Of a DNA stretch of 64,000 nucleotides, positions 47,408-56,983 are shown in pieces. Positions within the stretch are counted from its first letter, which is position 1; each line of letters starts with the position of its first letter. The notes below the pieces were generated by a model, which ran no database searches, was not told where the DNA came from, and was given only the letters and a program-made list of their open reading frames with translations. The stretch comes from Arthrobacter sp. StoSoilB5 (GTDB taxonomy: Bacteria; Actinomycetota; Actinomycetes; Actinomycetales; Micrococcaceae), in NCBI RefSeq assembly GCF_019977235.1, contig NZ_AP024646.1:3906001-3970000 (forward strand), in the 5' to 3' direction. Made by a program: the position numbers and the translations under genes.

Positions 47408-48462
47408 CACAGCCGCACCACCGCCATACCCAGGCTCACGCCGCCGGCAAGTCCCACCAGCGCCACGAGATCTCCCGGACCGCAACGGCCATTGTCCAGG
47501 GCGAGCTTCAATTGCAGCGGCAGGCTAACAGAGGCCAAATTTCCGAACTCCTCTACCGATGGCACCAGGAGCCGTGTTGGAACACCGGCCCGCTCCGCGA
47601 AGATCTCCCGGTACGGTGCGCTCACCTGGTGCACGCAAACCACGGCGAAGTCCGTCCACTCCAGTTCAAGCCGATCCAGTGTGTCATCGAGGATGCCACA
47701 GCCCAGATCCAGGAACGCATCCTTGAGCTTCTCCCCATCCATGGTGAAATAGGTGGCTTCCGGATCGCGCGGGTAAGCGGAACCGCCCGCGGCCAGGGTG
47801 CCCACGGCCCAATGGCTACTTCGGGCACTGAAGCCCATGGCAAGGATGCCTGCGGGACCGGCATCCAGTGGGGTCTCCGCCATTGCCGCTGAAATCGCTG
47901 GTTCCAGCAGCACTGCCGCTCCGCCGTCGCTCATCGTGTACCCGGGAAAGCTGGACGCAAAAGTCTCGAAGTCCGGAACTGTCCAACGGACCGCCCTCGA
48001 CGGCGACTCCCCTGTGACCACGAGGACCCGGGCATACCGTCCCGTAGCGATCAGGGCATCGGCCACTTCAAGGCCGTTCAGGAAACTGTTGCACGCATTC
48101 TTCACGTCCATCACAGGGCAGCCGAGACCGAGTTTGGCAGCTGCCATATGGCCCGTGGCCGGTTCCACCATGTCCTGGCTGGCGGAGGCGAAGATGAGGA
48201 GGTCTATGTCCGGGGCCTGCAGCCCGCATTCAGCAAGGAGCTTCGCCGCCGCATTGGCCGCAAGGTCAGACGCTTGCTCGGAGTCCGCCATGACACTCCG
48301 GGAGCGGATGCCGGTAACCCGGGAGATCAAGCCCTTCGGTACGCGGAATCCAAGGCTCGACTCGCCAATGCGACGTTCGACGGCGGCTGTGTCCAGGCGC
48401 GCAGGTGGGAGATAGACCTCCAGACCTGCAATCCTGCTGTGTCCGGAAAGAGCTGTTTGCAT
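47407..48462 (-). CDS. 3-oxoacyl-ACP synthase III-type condensing enzyme, OleA-like
   Basis: 351 aa thiolase-fold enzyme. Catalytic residues are all present: Cys124 in KNACNSFLNG, His278 in VCVHQVSAPY and Asn308 in EFGNLASVSLP. Housekeeping FabH usually has AC(S/A)GF at the Cys and GNTSAAS(I/V)P at the Asn; this protein departs from both, and the NACxxFLNG pattern resembles OleA, which joins two fatty acyl-CoAs head to head. ATG at 48462 with GGGGGAA upstream. First gene of the cluster, directly after the adk terminator. FabH-like or other acyltransferase roles remain possible. Confidence 0.72.
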   Translation of the reverse strand: MQTALSGHSRIAGLEVYLPPARLDTAAVERRIGESSLGFRVPKGLISRVTGIRSRSVMADSEQASDLAANAAAKLLAECGLQAPDIDLLIFASASQDMVEPATGHMAAAKLGLGCPVMDVKNACNSFLNGLEVADALIATGRYARVLVVTGESPSRAVRWTVPDFETFASSFPGYTMSDGGAAVLLEPAISAAMAETPLDAGPAGILAMGFSARSSHWAVGTLAAGGSAYPRDPEATYFTMDGEKLKDAFLDLGCGILDDTLDRLELEWTDFAVVCVHQVSAPYREIFAERAGVPTRLLVPSVEEFGNLASVSLPLQLKLALDNGRCGPGDLVALVGLAGGVSLGMAVVRL

Positions 48463-48492
48463 GCGGTTCCCCCAAAAAACTGCCGCGAGACG

Positions 48493-48530
48493 AAAAAGGT
48501 GTGTCCCGCACCAATGGTACGGGACACACC
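48493..48530 (-). terminator. Rho-independent terminator after adk
   Basis: GGTGTGTCCCG (48498-48508) pairs exactly with CGGGACACACC (48520-48530). On the minus strand the stem is followed by five T residues. It separates the secY-adk transcript from the condensing-enzyme cluster, which has only 35 bp left for its own leader. Confidence 0.88.
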
Positions 48531-48572
48531 CTTTGCTCCAGCGCCGACAATCCGGCTATGTGGAAAAGCCTG

Positions 48573-49151
48573 CTAGACGGCCTTGGCCGACTCGATGGCA
48601 GTGAGGACGCGGTTGGTGACCTCGTCGATTCCGCCGATGCCGTCAACCTGAGTCAGGATCCCACGCTCGGCATACTTGGCAACAACGGCCTCAGTCTGCT
48701 CGTGGTAGAGGTCCAGGCGGTGACGGATGACGGCTTCATTGTCGTCAGAGCGTCCGGTTTCCTTCGCACGGCCCAGGAGGCGGGACACCAGTTCTTCGTC
48801 GTCTGCAGTCAGCTGGAGCACGACGTCGAGCTCCTGCTCACCTTCAGCGAGGATCTGGTCCAGGTAGTCAACCTGCGCAGTGGTGCGCGGGTAGCCATCC
48901 AGGAGGAAGCCGTTCTCGACGTCGCTCTGGCTCAGGCGGTCGCGAACCATGTTGTTCGTGACGCTGTCCGGAACGAAGTCGCCTGCGTCCATGTACTTCT
49001 TGGCTTCGATGCCCAAAGGGGTTTCGCCCTTTACGTTGGCACGGAAGATGTCGCCTGTGGAGATGGCGACTACACCGAGCCGCTCGGAAATCCGCTCGGC
49101 CTGCGTACCCTTACCCGAACCGGGAGGTCCAATGATCAGCATTCTCGTCAT
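48573..49151 (-). CDS. adk: Adenylate kinase
   Basis: 192 aa. P-loop GPPGSGKGT at residues 8-16, DGYPRTTAQ and a short LID (LLGRAKETGRSDDNEAVI) rather than the long zinc-type LID, as usual in actinobacteria. Start overlaps the secY stop by ATGA (49148-49151). Confidence 0.97.
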   Translation of the reverse strand: MTRMLIIGPPGSGKGTQAERISERLGVVAISTGDIFRANVKGETPLGIEAKKYMDAGDFVPDSVTNNMVRDRLSQSDVENGFLLDGYPRTTAQVDYLDQILAEGEQELDVVLQLTADDEELVSRLLGRAKETGRSDDNEAVIRHRLDLYHEQTEAVVAKYAERGILTQVDGIGGIDEVTNRVLTAIESAKAV

Positions 49152-50458
49152 CGCAAAAGCCCTTCGTAGTGACGTTGTTGTAGCTGCGCATCAATCTGCT
49201 TGACGGTTTCCAGACCGACACCCACCATGATCAGGATTGACGTGCCACCAAACGGGAAGTTCTGGTTGGCGTTGATCAAGACGAGTGCAACCAGCGGAAT
49301 CAACGCCACGAAGCCCAGGTAGAAGGCTCCAGGCAGGGTGATCCTGGAAAGCACGTACTGCAGGTAGTCCGCGGTCGGTTTACCCGCCCGGATGCCCGGA
49401 ATGAACCCGCCGTACTTCTTCATGTTGTCCGACACTTCTTCAGGGTTGAAGGTGATGGCCACGTAGAAGTAGGTGAAGAACACGATCATGGCGAAGTAGA
49501 GCGCCATGTAGATGGGGTGGTCGCCACGGGTGAGGTTGTTGTTGATCCACTCAACCCAGGGCGCCAACTGCTCCCCTGCTTTCGGCTGGTTGAACTGCGC
49601 AATCAGGCCTGGCAGGTACAGCATGGAGGAAGCGAAGATGACGGGCACGACGCCGGCCATGTTCACCTTGATGGGGATGTAGGTACTGGTGCCACCCACG
49701 GTGCGGCGTCCGATCATGCGCTTGGCATACTGGACCGGAACCCGCCGCTGGGACTGTTCCACGAAGACCACCAATGCCACCGTAAGCAGACCCACAGCCA
49801 GAACGGTGAAGAACGTTCCCGGGCCCTTGGAGGTCCAGATGGAACCCAGTGATCCAGGGAAGCCTGCGGCGATGGAGGTGAAAATGAGCAGCGACATTCC
49901 GTTGCCCACACCCTTTTCCGTGACGAGCTCGCCCATCCACATGATGAGGCCGGTGCCGGCCGTCAGCGTGATGATGATGAGGATGGTGGTGATGATGCTG
50001 TCATCAGGAATGATCGGGAGGTTACAGCCCGGAAGCAGCTGGCCGGAACGGGCCAAGGACACCAGGGTGGTGGCGTTCAAGAGGCCAAGCGCGATGGTGA
50101 GGTACCGGGTGTACTGGGTCAACTTCGACTGGCCCGAGGAGCCCTCCTCGTAGAGCTGCTGGAACCGGGGAATGACCACCCGGAGCAGCTGCACGATGAT
50201 GCTCGCCGTGATGTAGGGCATGATGCCCAGGGCAAAGATCGAGACCTGCAGCAACGCGCCGCCGCTGAACAGGTTAACCAGCTGGTAGATGCCCTGCGAG
50301 GTGTCACCGGTGTTCAAGCATTGCTGGACATTCTGGTAGTTCACACCAGGCGAGGGGATGAAAGCTCCCAAGCGGAAGATTGTGATGATTCCCAGCGTGA
50401 ACAACAACTTGCGTCGCAAATCAGGCGTCCGAAACGCCCGGCCGAATGCGCTTAGCAA
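49148..50458 (-). CDS. secY: Protein translocase subunit SecY
   Basis: 436 aa, ten membrane helices, starting LSAFGRAFRTPDLRRKLLFTLGIITIFRLG. The start codon is TTG at 50458, fixed by AGGAGG four bases upstream and by the conserved N-terminus; no ATG is available. SecY forms the protein-conducting channel. It has its own leader after a strong terminator, so it is probably not expressed with rplO. Confidence 0.96.
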   Translation of the reverse strand: MLSAFGRAFRTPDLRRKLLFTLGIITIFRLGAFIPSPGVNYQNVQQCLNTGDTSQGIYQLVNLFSGGALLQVSIFALGIMPYITASIIVQLLRVVIPRFQQLYEEGSSGQSKLTQYTRYLTIALGLLNATTLVSLARSGQLLPGCNLPIIPDDSIITTILIIITLTAGTGLIMWMGELVTEKGVGNGMSLLIFTSIAAGFPGSLGSIWTSKGPGTFFTVLAVGLLTVALVVFVEQSQRRVPVQYAKRMIGRRTVGGTSTYIPIKVNMAGVVPVIFASSMLYLPGLIAQFNQPKAGEQLAPWVEWINNNLTRGDHPIYMALYFAMIVFFTYFYVAITFNPEEVSDNMKKYGGFIPGIRAGKPTADYLQYVLSRITLPGAFYLGFVALIPLVALVLINANQNFPFGGTSILIMVGVGLETVKQIDAQLQQRHYEGLLR

Positions 50459-50517
50459 GCGTCCTCCTGAGTAGAAAGTACAAGGATGTGGATGGGCTCA
50501 ATGAAACCCAACAACCG

Positions 50518-50545
50518 AGTCTAGCTGCTTGTGACGCCGTCGTAA
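50518..50545 (-). promoter_or_regulatory. Candidate secY promoter
   Basis: TTACGA (50540-50545) and TAGACT (50518-50523) with a 16-bp spacer on the minus strand, between the rplO terminator and the secY ribosome binding site. Confidence 0.33.
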
Positions 50546-50566
50546 TAATCGAGAGTTCACTTTCAC

Positions 50567-50618
50567 GCAAAAAATCCCGGTATACGGGGCCGAAGCCCCG
50601 CATACCGGGATCATTTTT
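50567..50618 (-). terminator. Rho-independent terminator after rplO
   Basis: ATCCCGGTAT-A-CGGGG, loop, CCCCG-C-ATACCGGGAT (stem 50574-50611), flanked by A-runs and T-runs. It ends the spc-type transcript before secY. Confidence 0.92.
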
Positions 50619-50644
50619 ACAACGGGCATCAGCCCCACTGGCTC

Positions 50645-51127
50645 TTAGAGAGCAGTGGTGCTTCCACCTGCTGCAGCAATCTTTTCAGCAGCGCTGGAAG
50701 AGAAAGCGTGGGCGGTGACGTCAACCTTGACGGTGATGTCGCCAGTGCCCAGGACCTTGACGGGCTGGTTCTTGCGAACGGCACCCTTCTCAACCAGGGA
50801 CTCAACGGTGACAGCGCCACCTTCCGGGAACAGCTCGTTGAGCTTGTCCAGGTTCACAACCTGGAACTCAACCCGGAACGGGTTCTTGAAGCCGCGCAGC
50901 TTCGGCAGGCGCATGTGCAGCGGCAGCTGGCCACCGGCAAAGCCAGCCTTTACCTGGTAGCGGGCCTTCGTACCCTTGGTACCGCGACCAGCGGTCTTAC
51001 CCTTGGAGCCTTCACCACGACCAACACGGGTCTTGGCGGTCTTGGCACCCGGGGCGGGACGCAGGTGGTGGACCTTCAGAGCGTTCTGCTTCTCAGCAGC
51101 CTCTGCGGCGGTCTTGTTCTCTGCCAT
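50645..51127 (-). CDS. rplO: 50S ribosomal protein L15
   Basis: 160 aa with the glycine-rich N-terminal region [21 protein letters not shown] and [17 protein letters not shown]. Its start overlaps the rpmD stop (51127). Last gene before the terminator. Confidence 0.96.
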   Translation of the reverse strand: MAENKTAAEAAEKQNALKVHHLRPAPGAKTAKTRVGRGEGSKGKTAGRGTKGTKARYQVKAGFAGGQLPLHMRLPKLRGFKNPFRVEFQVVNLDKLNELFPEGGAVTVESLVEKGAVRKNQPVKVLGTGDITVKVDVTAHAFSSSAAEKIAAAGGSTTAL

Positions 51128-51333
51128 TACTTCGCCTCCTCTACATTCACGAGGTGCGGAACCGTGTTGAGCATTCCAACGGTCACGGCGTCGGCGTCGC
51201 GGACAACAGTGTGTCCGATGCGCTTCAGGCCGAGGGACCGAAGGGTAGCCTTCTGGTTCTGCTTGGCGCCGATGACGCCCTTGATCTGGGTGATCTCCAA
51301 CTTGGCGTCGGAGGGAGTCAGGTTCTTAGCCAT
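51127..51333 (-). CDS. rpmD: 50S ribosomal protein L30
   Basis: 68 aa ([28 protein letters not shown] ... VPHLVNVEE). Two bases after rpsE. Confidence 0.96.
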   Translation of the reverse strand: MAKNLTPSDAKLEITQIKGVIGAKQNQKATLRSLGLKRIGHTVVRDADAVTVGMLNTVPHLVNVEEAK

Positions 51334-51335
51334 GA

Positions 51336-52040
51336 CTAAACACCTGCCTTCTGGTTCTGGAGCGCGCGCACCAGAGCAGCAGGAGCAACCTCATCCAGCG
51401 GCAGGCCACGGCGGGCAGCCACGGAAGCGGGCTCTTCGAGCTGCTTCAGAGCGTCAACGGTCGCGTGAACGATGTTGATCGCGTTGGAGGAACCGAGCGA
51501 CTTGGAGAGGATGTCGTGGATACCCACGCACTCCAGTACCGCGCGGACCGGGCCACCGGCGATAACACCGGTACCGGCGGAAGCCGGACGCAGCAGGACG
51601 ACGCCTGCAGCAGCCTCACCCTGCACACGGTGCGGGATGGTGTTGCCAACGCGGGGAACGCGGAAGAAGGACTTCTTGGCCTCTTCAACGCCCTTTGCGA
51701 TAGCAGCAGGAACTTCCTTGGCCTTGCCGTAGCCGACGCCAACCATACCGTTGCCGTCACCGACGACGACGAGGGCGGTGAAGCTGAAGCGACGACCACC
51801 CTTGACGACCTTGGCAACGCGGTTGATGGTTACAACGCGCTCTACGAACTGGCTCTTCTCGGCTTCGCGACCGCCGTCGCGGCCACCACGGCCACCACGG
51901 TCGCCGCGGCCCTGGCCACGCTCGCCGCGCTCACCACGACGTCCGCCGCGGCGGTCGTCGGTAGCGGGTGCGGTCTCAGTTGCTTCAGCAGCTACAGCTT
52001 CAGTCACCTGAATGTCCTTTTCGTTATTTTCAACGGTCAC
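51336..52040 (-). CDS. rpsE: 30S ribosomal protein S5 with acidic and Gly/Arg-rich N-terminal extension
   Basis: 234 aa. About 60 extra N-terminal residues: first acidic and Ala-rich, then Arg/Gly repeats ([21 protein letters not shown]). The S5 core starts near [24 protein letters not shown] start overlapping the rplR stop as GTGA. Confidence 0.95.
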   Translation of the reverse strand: MTVENNEKDIQVTEAVAAEATETAPATDDRRGGRRGERGERGQGRGDRGGRGGRDGGREAEKSQFVERVVTINRVAKVVKGGRRFSFTALVVVGDGNGMVGVGYGKAKEVPAAIAKGVEEAKKSFFRVPRVGNTIPHRVQGEAAAGVVLLRPASAGTGVIAGGPVRAVLECVGIHDILSKSLGSSNAINIVHATVDALKQLEEPASVAARRGLPLDEVAPAALVRALQNQKAGV

Positions 52041-52420
52041 AGTGCCAGCCCACCTTCGCGAGCACCGTCAGCGACGGCGGCGATGCGGCCGTGGTACTTG
52101 TTACCGCCACGGTCGAAGACAACAGCTTCGACGCCTGCAGCCTTGGCACGCTCGGCAACGAGCTCGCCGACGCGCTTGGCCTTGGCAGTCTTGTCTCCGT
52201 CGAGTGCGCGAAGGTCAGCTTCCAGGGTGGAAGCGTAAGCCACGGTTACACCCTTGCTGTCATCGACAACCTGGACGAAGATGTGGCGTGCCGAACGGTT
52301 GACGACCAGACGAGGACGTACGGCCGTACCGGTGATGCGCTTGCGGATACGAAGCTGGCGTCGGCTGCGTGCAGCAGACTTGCTCTTGTTCGTACGCTTC
52401 TTGTTAATTGCGATGGCCAT
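52037..52420 (-). CDS. rplR: 50S ribosomal protein L18
   Basis: 127 aa, 5S rRNA-binding protein ([35 protein letters not shown]). Follows rplF by three bases. Confidence 0.96.
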   Translation of the reverse strand: MAIAINKKRTNKSKSAARSRRQLRIRKRITGTAVRPRLVVNRSARHIFVQVVDDSKGVTVAYASTLEADLRALDGDKTAKAKRVGELVAERAKAAGVEAVVFDRGGNKYHGRIAAVADGAREGGLAL

Positions 52421-52423
52421 GGT

Positions 52424-52960
52424 TTACTTACCAGCCTTTCCGACCTTGCGGCGGATGACTTCGCCGGCGTAACGGACACCCTTGCCCTTGTAGGGGTCAG
52501 GCTTGCGCAGCTTGCGAATGTTGGCAGCAACCTCGCCGACCTGCTGCTTGTTGATACCCGCAACAGAGAGCTTGGTCGGACCCTCTACTACGAAGGTGAT
52601 GCCTTCGGGTGCCGAGACGTTAACCGGGTGGCTGAAGCCAAGAGCGAACTCCAGGTCAGAACCCTTGGCCTGAACGCGGTAACCGGTACCGACGATTTCA
52701 AGCTTCTTCTCGTAGCCCTCGGTAACGCCCTGGATCATGTTGGCGATCAGGGTGCGGGTCAGGCCGTGCAGCGAACGCGAGTTGCGCTCGTCGTTCGGGC
52801 GGGTGACCGTGAGAGTGTTCTCTTCCAGGGAAACCTCGATCGGGCTGGCTACAGTGTGGCTCAGCTCTCCCTTGGAACCCTTGACGCTGATGACGGAGCC
52901 ATCAAGCTTGACCTCAACTCCGGCAGGAACGGTGATGGGGAGACGTCCAATACGTGACAT
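52424..52960 (-). CDS. rplF: 50S ribosomal protein L6
   Basis: 178 aa from [21 protein letters not shown] to [26 protein letters not shown], with the two L6 repeats. 18 bp after rpsH. Confidence 0.97.
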   Translation of the reverse strand: MSRIGRLPITVPAGVEVKLDGSVISVKGSKGELSHTVASPIEVSLEENTLTVTRPNDERNSRSLHGLTRTLIANMIQGVTEGYEKKLEIVGTGYRVQAKGSDLEFALGFSHPVNVSAPEGITFVVEGPTKLSVAGINKQQVGEVAANIRKLRKPDPYKGKGVRYAGEVIRRKVGKAGK

Positions 52961-52978
52961 TATTCTCTTCCTTTCCCG

Positions 52979-53377
52979 TTACCAGACGTACGCGAGGACT
53001 TCGCCGCCCACGCCCTTCTTGCCGGCCTGCTTGTCAGTCAGGAGGCCGGAAGAGGTGGACAGGATAGCGATACCCAGGCCACCCAGCACGTGAGGCAGGT
53101 TGGTGGACTTCGCGTAAACGCGGAGGCCGGGCTTGGAGATGCGGCGGACGCCAGCGATGGAACGCTCGCGGTTCGGACCGAACTTCAGGTCGATGGTCAG
53201 CTTCTTGCCAACCTCGGCGTCTTCTTCCTTCCAGCCGGCAATGTAGCCTTCTGCCTTCAGGATGTCAGCAACGCGTGCCTTCAGCTTGCTGTACGGCATG
53301 GTCACGGTGTCGTGGTATGCCGAGTTTGCATTGCGCAGACGCGTGAGCATGTCTGCGACAGGATCTGTCATAGTCAT
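52979..53377 (-). CDS. rpsH: 30S ribosomal protein S8
   Basis: 132 aa ([25 protein letters not shown] ... [20 protein letters not shown]). The 78-bp gap to rplE, where rpsN commonly sits, is too short for a gene. Confidence 0.97.
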   Translation of the reverse strand: MTMTDPVADMLTRLRNANSAYHDTVTMPYSKLKARVADILKAEGYIAGWKEEDAEVGKKLTIDLKFGPNRERSIAGVRRISKPGLRVYAKSTNLPHVLGGLGIAILSTSSGLLTDKQAGKKGVGGEVLAYVW

Positions 53378-53455
53378 TTGGGCTATAGCCCTTCCTCATA
53401 ACGGTTTCCGCTGCGCCTGCTCTTACGAGCCTGCGCTGCCGGACCTGTTACGTAG

Positions 53456-54043
53456 TTAGTTTTCGGTCTTGAACGGGAAACCAAGCGCCTTGAGCAGCGC
53501 GCGGCCTTCGTCGTCGGTCTTGGCAGTGGTGACGACCGTGATGTCCATACCGCGAACGCGGTCGATGGAGTCCTGGTCGATTTCGTGGAACATAACCTGC
53601 TCGGTCAGACCGAAGGTGTAGTTGCCGTTGCCATCGAACTGCTTGCCGTTGAGGCCGCGGAAGTCACGGATACGCGGCAGAGCCAGCGAAACCAGACGGT
53701 CCACGAATTCCCACATGCGGTCTCCACGCAGGGTTGCGTGTGCACCGATCGGCATGCCTTCGCGCAGCTTGAACTGTGCAATCGACTTGCGGGCCTTGGT
53801 TACCTGCGGCTTCTGGCCGGTGATCAGGGTGAGGTCGCGGACAGCGCCGTCGATCAGCTTGGAGTCCTTGGCGGCATCTCCAACACCCATGTTCACAACA
53901 ACCTTCACCAGGCGGGGAACCTGGTTCACGTTCGCATAGCTGAATTCGTCCTGCAGGGACTTCTTGATGGTCTCTGCATACTTGGTCTTCAGACGCGGAA
54001 CGATCTTCGTTTCGACGGTGGTCTCAGACAGTGTCTCACTCAT
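53456..54043 (-). CDS. rplE: 50S ribosomal protein L5
   Basis: 195 aa ([56 protein letters not shown]) with a short N-terminal extension. Start overlaps rplX as TGATG. Confidence 0.97.
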   Translation of the reverse strand: MSETLSETTVETKIVPRLKTKYAETIKKSLQDEFSYANVNQVPRLVKVVVNMGVGDAAKDSKLIDGAVRDLTLITGQKPQVTKARKSIAQFKLREGMPIGAHATLRGDRMWEFVDRLVSLALPRIRDFRGLNGKQFDGNGNYTFGLTEQVMFHEIDQDSIDRVRGMDITVVTTAKTDDEGRALLKALGFPFKTEN

Positions 54044-54402
54044 CAGATGTCCTTCCCGGTGGCCTTGGACACGCGGATACGGACGGTCTTGGTAGCGCCA
54101 TCCTTCTCAACGGTGTCGAGACGGAAACCAACACGGGTCGGCTTCTTGGTCGACGGGTCAACCAGAGCAACGTTGGAAACGTGGATCGGGGCCTCAACGA
54201 CCTCAATGCCACCGGTCTTGGTGCCGCGCTGCGACTGACCGACCTTGGTGTGCTTGGTGACGCGGTTGATTCCCTCTACCAGCACGCGGTTGGTGTCCGG
54301 GAATACGCGCAGGACCTTGCCCTGCTTGCCGCGGTCGCCGCCGCGTTCCTGCTTGGCGCCGGTGATGACCTGAACGAGGTCACCCTTCTTGATCTTAGCC
54401 AT
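54043..54402 (-). CDS. rplX: 50S ribosomal protein L24
   Basis: 119 aa with the KOW-type start [34 protein letters not shown]. Three bases after rplN. Confidence 0.96.
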   Translation of the reverse strand: MAKIKKGDLVQVITGAKQERGGDRGKQGKVLRVFPDTNRVLVEGINRVTKHTKVGQSQRGTKTGGIEVVEAPIHVSNVALVDPSTKKPTRVGFRLDTVEKDGATKTVRIRVSKATGKDI

Positions 54403-54405
54403 GGA

Positions 54406-54774
54406 CTAAAGCACCTCCGGGGCCAGCGAAACGATCTTCATGAACTTCTTGTCGCGAAGTTCACGACCAACCGGGCCGAAGATACGGGTACCGCGGGGGT
54501 CACCGTCGTTCTTCAGGATCACAGCTGCGTTTTCGTCAAACTTGATGTAGGAACCATCCGCACGGCGGCGTTCCTTCTTGGTACGGACGATGACCGCCTT
54601 GACGACGTCGCCCTTCTTTACGTTTCCGCCGGGAATAGCGTCCTTGACGGTAGCGACGATGACGTCGCCAATGCCTGCGTAGCGACGACCGGATCCACCG
54701 AGAACGCGAATGGTAAGGATTTCCTTAGCACCCGTGTTGTCGGCGACCTTGAGTCGCGACTCCTGCTGAATCAA
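54406..54774 (-). CDS. rplN: 50S ribosomal protein L14
   Basis: 122 aa ([33 protein letters not shown] ... [10 protein letters not shown]). First gene of the spc-type unit, preceded by a 354-bp non-coding region. AAGGAG upstream of the ATG. Confidence 0.97.
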   Translation of the reverse strand: MIQQESRLKVADNTGAKEILTIRVLGGSGRRYAGIGDVIVATVKDAIPGGNVKKGDVVKAVIVRTKKERRRADGSYIKFDENAAVILKNDGDPRGTRIFGPVGRELRDKKFMKIVSLAPEVL

Positions 54775-55128
54775 TTTTTACTCCTTGCGTCGCGCCGGTT
54801 CTCAGACCGAAATCATGCATACGGAATGAGCCTTGCGGAACGGTTGATCGGGGTGTCTCTTGACCTGCCTGGATTTTGCCAGAACAGGCCTAAACGCCCG
54901 TGCCACGAGCATCAGCTTCCCTTGCAGAAAACTCTGCGCGGGGCAGTATGCAGCGGCACGATTGTTTACGAGGTAGTGGATGACACACAAATGGCGCCAT
55001 ACAAACTCAATATCCTAGCATGTTTCGCGGCCCTTTCCGAAACGGGCCAGGAACGCGGAAGGGCCCGCGTTCCATGCAGAACGCGGACCCTTCCAATGAA
55101 TCCAAACCGGGCAGGCCCGGCGTCGGAT
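54775..55128 (-). other. 354-bp gene-free region separating the S10 and spc clusters
   Basis: Holds the rpsQ terminator hairpin (55057-55094), a second hairpin GGCCC...GGGCC (55029-55048) and, downstream on the minus strand, a long rplN leader of about 230 bases. No coding frame was found. A candidate -10 TAGGAT is at 55012-55017, with TTTCGG 19 bp upstream. The leader may carry spc-operon control. Confidence 0.55.
55057..55094 (-). terminator. Hairpin terminator after rpsQ
   Basis: GGAAGGG-C-CCGCGTTC and GAACGCGG-A-CCCTTCC form a 15-bp stem with one mismatch around CATGCA. No T-run follows, but a second hairpin lies just beyond. Confidence 0.7.
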
Positions 55129-55425
55129 TTACTTTGCCTTTTCGAGGATCTCCACCAGGCGCCACCGCTTGGTAGCGGACAGCGGGCGGGTCTCAGAGAT
55201 GAGAACGAGGTCGCCGATACCGGCGGTGTTCTCTTCGTCGTGAGCCTTGATCTTCGAGGTGCGGCGAATAACCTTGCCGTACAGAGCGTGCTTCACGCGG
55301 TCTTCAACCTGAACAACGATGGTCTTTTCCATCTTGTCAGAGACAACGTAGCCGCGACGCGTCTTACGGTAACCGCGCTGTTCAGCGCTGGCTGCTGCTT
55401 CCGTCACAGTTTCCTTCTCGCTCAC
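55129..55425 (-). CDS. rpsQ: 30S ribosomal protein S17
   Basis: 98 aa ([32 protein letters not shown] ... [19 protein letters not shown]). GTG start overlapping the rpmC stop as GTGA. Last gene of the S10 cluster. Confidence 0.96.
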   Translation of the reverse strand: MSEKETVTEAAASAEQRGYRKTRRGYVVSDKMEKTIVVQVEDRVKHALYGKVIRRTSKIKAHDEENTAGIGDLVLISETRPLSATKRWRLVEILEKAK

Positions 55426-55742
55426 TTGGCGTCCTCTCCAGCTTCAGCTTCGGCCGTTTCAGCCTTGGCAGCCTTCTTGGACTTCTTTTCTTCCTTGGCT
55501 TCCACAACCGGTGCGGCAACCTCGGCACGAATGCCCAGCTCGCGCTCACGGAGAACGGTGTAGATGCGTGCGATGTCCTTCTTTACCGCACGCAGGCGAC
55601 CGTGGTTCTCCAGCTGTCCGGTGGCGGACTGGAAACGCAGGTTGAACAGCTCTTCCTTGGACTTGCGGAGTTCTTCAACGAGACGCTCGTTGTCGAAACC
55701 GTCCAGCTGTGCGGGTGCGAGATCCTTCGACCCTACTGCCAT
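55422..55742 (-). CDS. rpmC: 50S ribosomal protein L29 with extended C-terminus
   Basis: 106 aa against about 65-80 in most bacteria. The core ([48 protein letters not shown]) is followed by some 35 Lys/Ala/Glu residues. Two bases after rplP. Confidence 0.95.
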   Translation of the reverse strand: MAVGSKDLAPAQLDGFDNERLVEELRKSKEELFNLRFQSATGQLENHGRLRAVKKDIARIYTVLRERELGIRAEVAAPVVEAKEEKKSKKAAKAETAEAEAGEDAK

Positions 55743-55744
55743 TT

Positions 55745-56161
55745 CTATTCACCACCTTCGCGACGCACAATGCGTGCCTTCAACGGGAGCTTGTGGATTG
55801 CCAGGCGCAGGGCCTCGCGAGCTACCTCTTCATTGACACCGGAGAGTTCGAAGAGAACCCGGCCCGGCTTGACGTTTGCGACCCACCATTCCGGAGAACC
55901 CTTACCGGAACCCATACGGGTTTCAGCAGGCTTCTTCGTCAGCGGACGGTCCGGGTAGATGTTGATCCAGACCTTACCGCCACGCTTGATGTGGCGGGTC
56001 ATCGCGATACGGGCGGACTCGATCTGACGGTTCGTCACGTATGCCGGGCTCAGGGCCTGGATACCGTACTCACCGAAGCTGACCTTGGTGCCACCCGTTG
56101 CAGCGCCGGAACGACCCGGGTGGTGCTGCTTACGGTGCTTGACTCGACGTGGGATAAGCAT
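55745..56161 (-). CDS. rplP: 50S ribosomal protein L16
   Basis: 138 aa ([19 protein letters not shown] ... [23 protein letters not shown]). Starts directly after the rpsC stop with no gap. Confidence 0.97.
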   Translation of the reverse strand: MLIPRRVKHRKQHHPGRSGAATGGTKVSFGEYGIQALSPAYVTNRQIESARIAMTRHIKRGGKVWINIYPDRPLTKKPAETRMGSGKGSPEWWVANVKPGRVLFELSGVNEEVAREALRLAIHKLPLKARIVRREGGE

Positions 56162-56983
56162 TTAAGCCTCTCCTCCTTCTGCTGCCGGAGCAGCAGCTTC
56201 AGCGGCCGGAGCCTCTGCAGCAACCGGTGCTGCGTCAGCGGCCGGGCGGTCGTTACGACGACGGCGGTCGCCACCCGGGCGGCCCGGACGGTCTCCTGCG
56301 CGGCCACGGGACGGAGCAGCAGCTGCCTGCTGAGCCAGTTCCTTGGCGGTTACGTCACCCTTGTAGATCCAAACCTTCACACCGATGCGGCCGAAGGTGG
56401 TCTTGGCTTCGTAGAAGCCGTAGTCGATGTTCGCACGGAGGGTGTGCAGGGGCACACGGCCTTCGCGGTAGAACTCCGAGCGGGACATTTCTGCGCCACC
56501 CAGACGACCCGAGCAAGCAACACGGATACCCTTGGCACCCGCACGCTGTGCGGACTGCATGGCCTTCTTCATCGCACGGCGGAAAGCCACGCGGGAAGTC
56601 AGCTGCTCAGCGATGCCCTGGGCAACAAGCTGTGCTTCCATCTCGGGGTTCTTGACCTCGAGGATGTTCAGCTGAACCTGCTTGCCAGTGAGCTTTTCGA
56701 GCTCGCCGCGGATGCGGTCTGCCTCGGCGCCACGGCGACCGATGACGATACCCGGGCGTGCCGTGTGGATATCCACGCGGACACGGTCACGGGTGCGCTC
56801 GATCTCAACCTTGGCGATACCGGCGCGCTCCATGCCAGTGGACATGAGCTGACGGATCTTGATGTCCTCGCGGACGAAGTCCTTGTAGCGCTGTCCGGCC
56901 TTGTTGCTGTCAGCAAACCAGTGCGAAACGTGGTCGGTGGTGATGCCGAGTCGGAACCCGTGCGGGTTTACTTTCTGTCCCAC
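56162..56983 (-). CDS. rpsC: 30S ribosomal protein S3 with long Ala/Pro/Arg tail
   Basis: 273 aa with a GTG start. KH domain and S3 C-terminal domain are intact ([40 protein letters not shown]). About 55 residues after position 218 are first Arg/Gly-rich, then Ala/Pro/Glu-rich ([20 protein letters not shown]). Confidence 0.96.
   Translation of the reverse strand: MGQKVNPHGFRLGITTDHVSHWFADSNKAGQRYKDFVREDIKIRQLMSTGMERAGIAKVEIERTRDRVRVDIHTARPGIVIGRRGAEADRIRGELEKLTGKQVQLNILEVKNPEMEAQLVAQGIAEQLTSRVAFRRAMKKAMQSAQRAGAKGIRVACSGRLGGAEMSRSEFYREGRVPLHTLRANIDYGFYEAKTTFGRIGVKVWIYKGDVTAKELAQQAAAAPSRGRAGDRPGRPGGDRRRRNDRPAADAAPVAAEAPAAEAAAPAAEGGEA

Noticed and set aside
42763..48572. OleB-like alpha/beta-hydrolase within or fused to the cluster
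   Set aside because: No GxSxG hydrolase domain is present in any of the five proteins or the spacers. The ligase has only ANL motifs.
30733..50458. Mobile-element or integrase origin for the map-infA and adk-map insertions
   Set aside because: No transposase, integrase, terminal inverted repeats or attachment duplication was found at the borders.
53378..53455. Hidden rpsN gene between rplE and rpsH
   Set aside because: 78 bp is too short for the 61-codon zinc-type S14, and no CxxC motif can be read.
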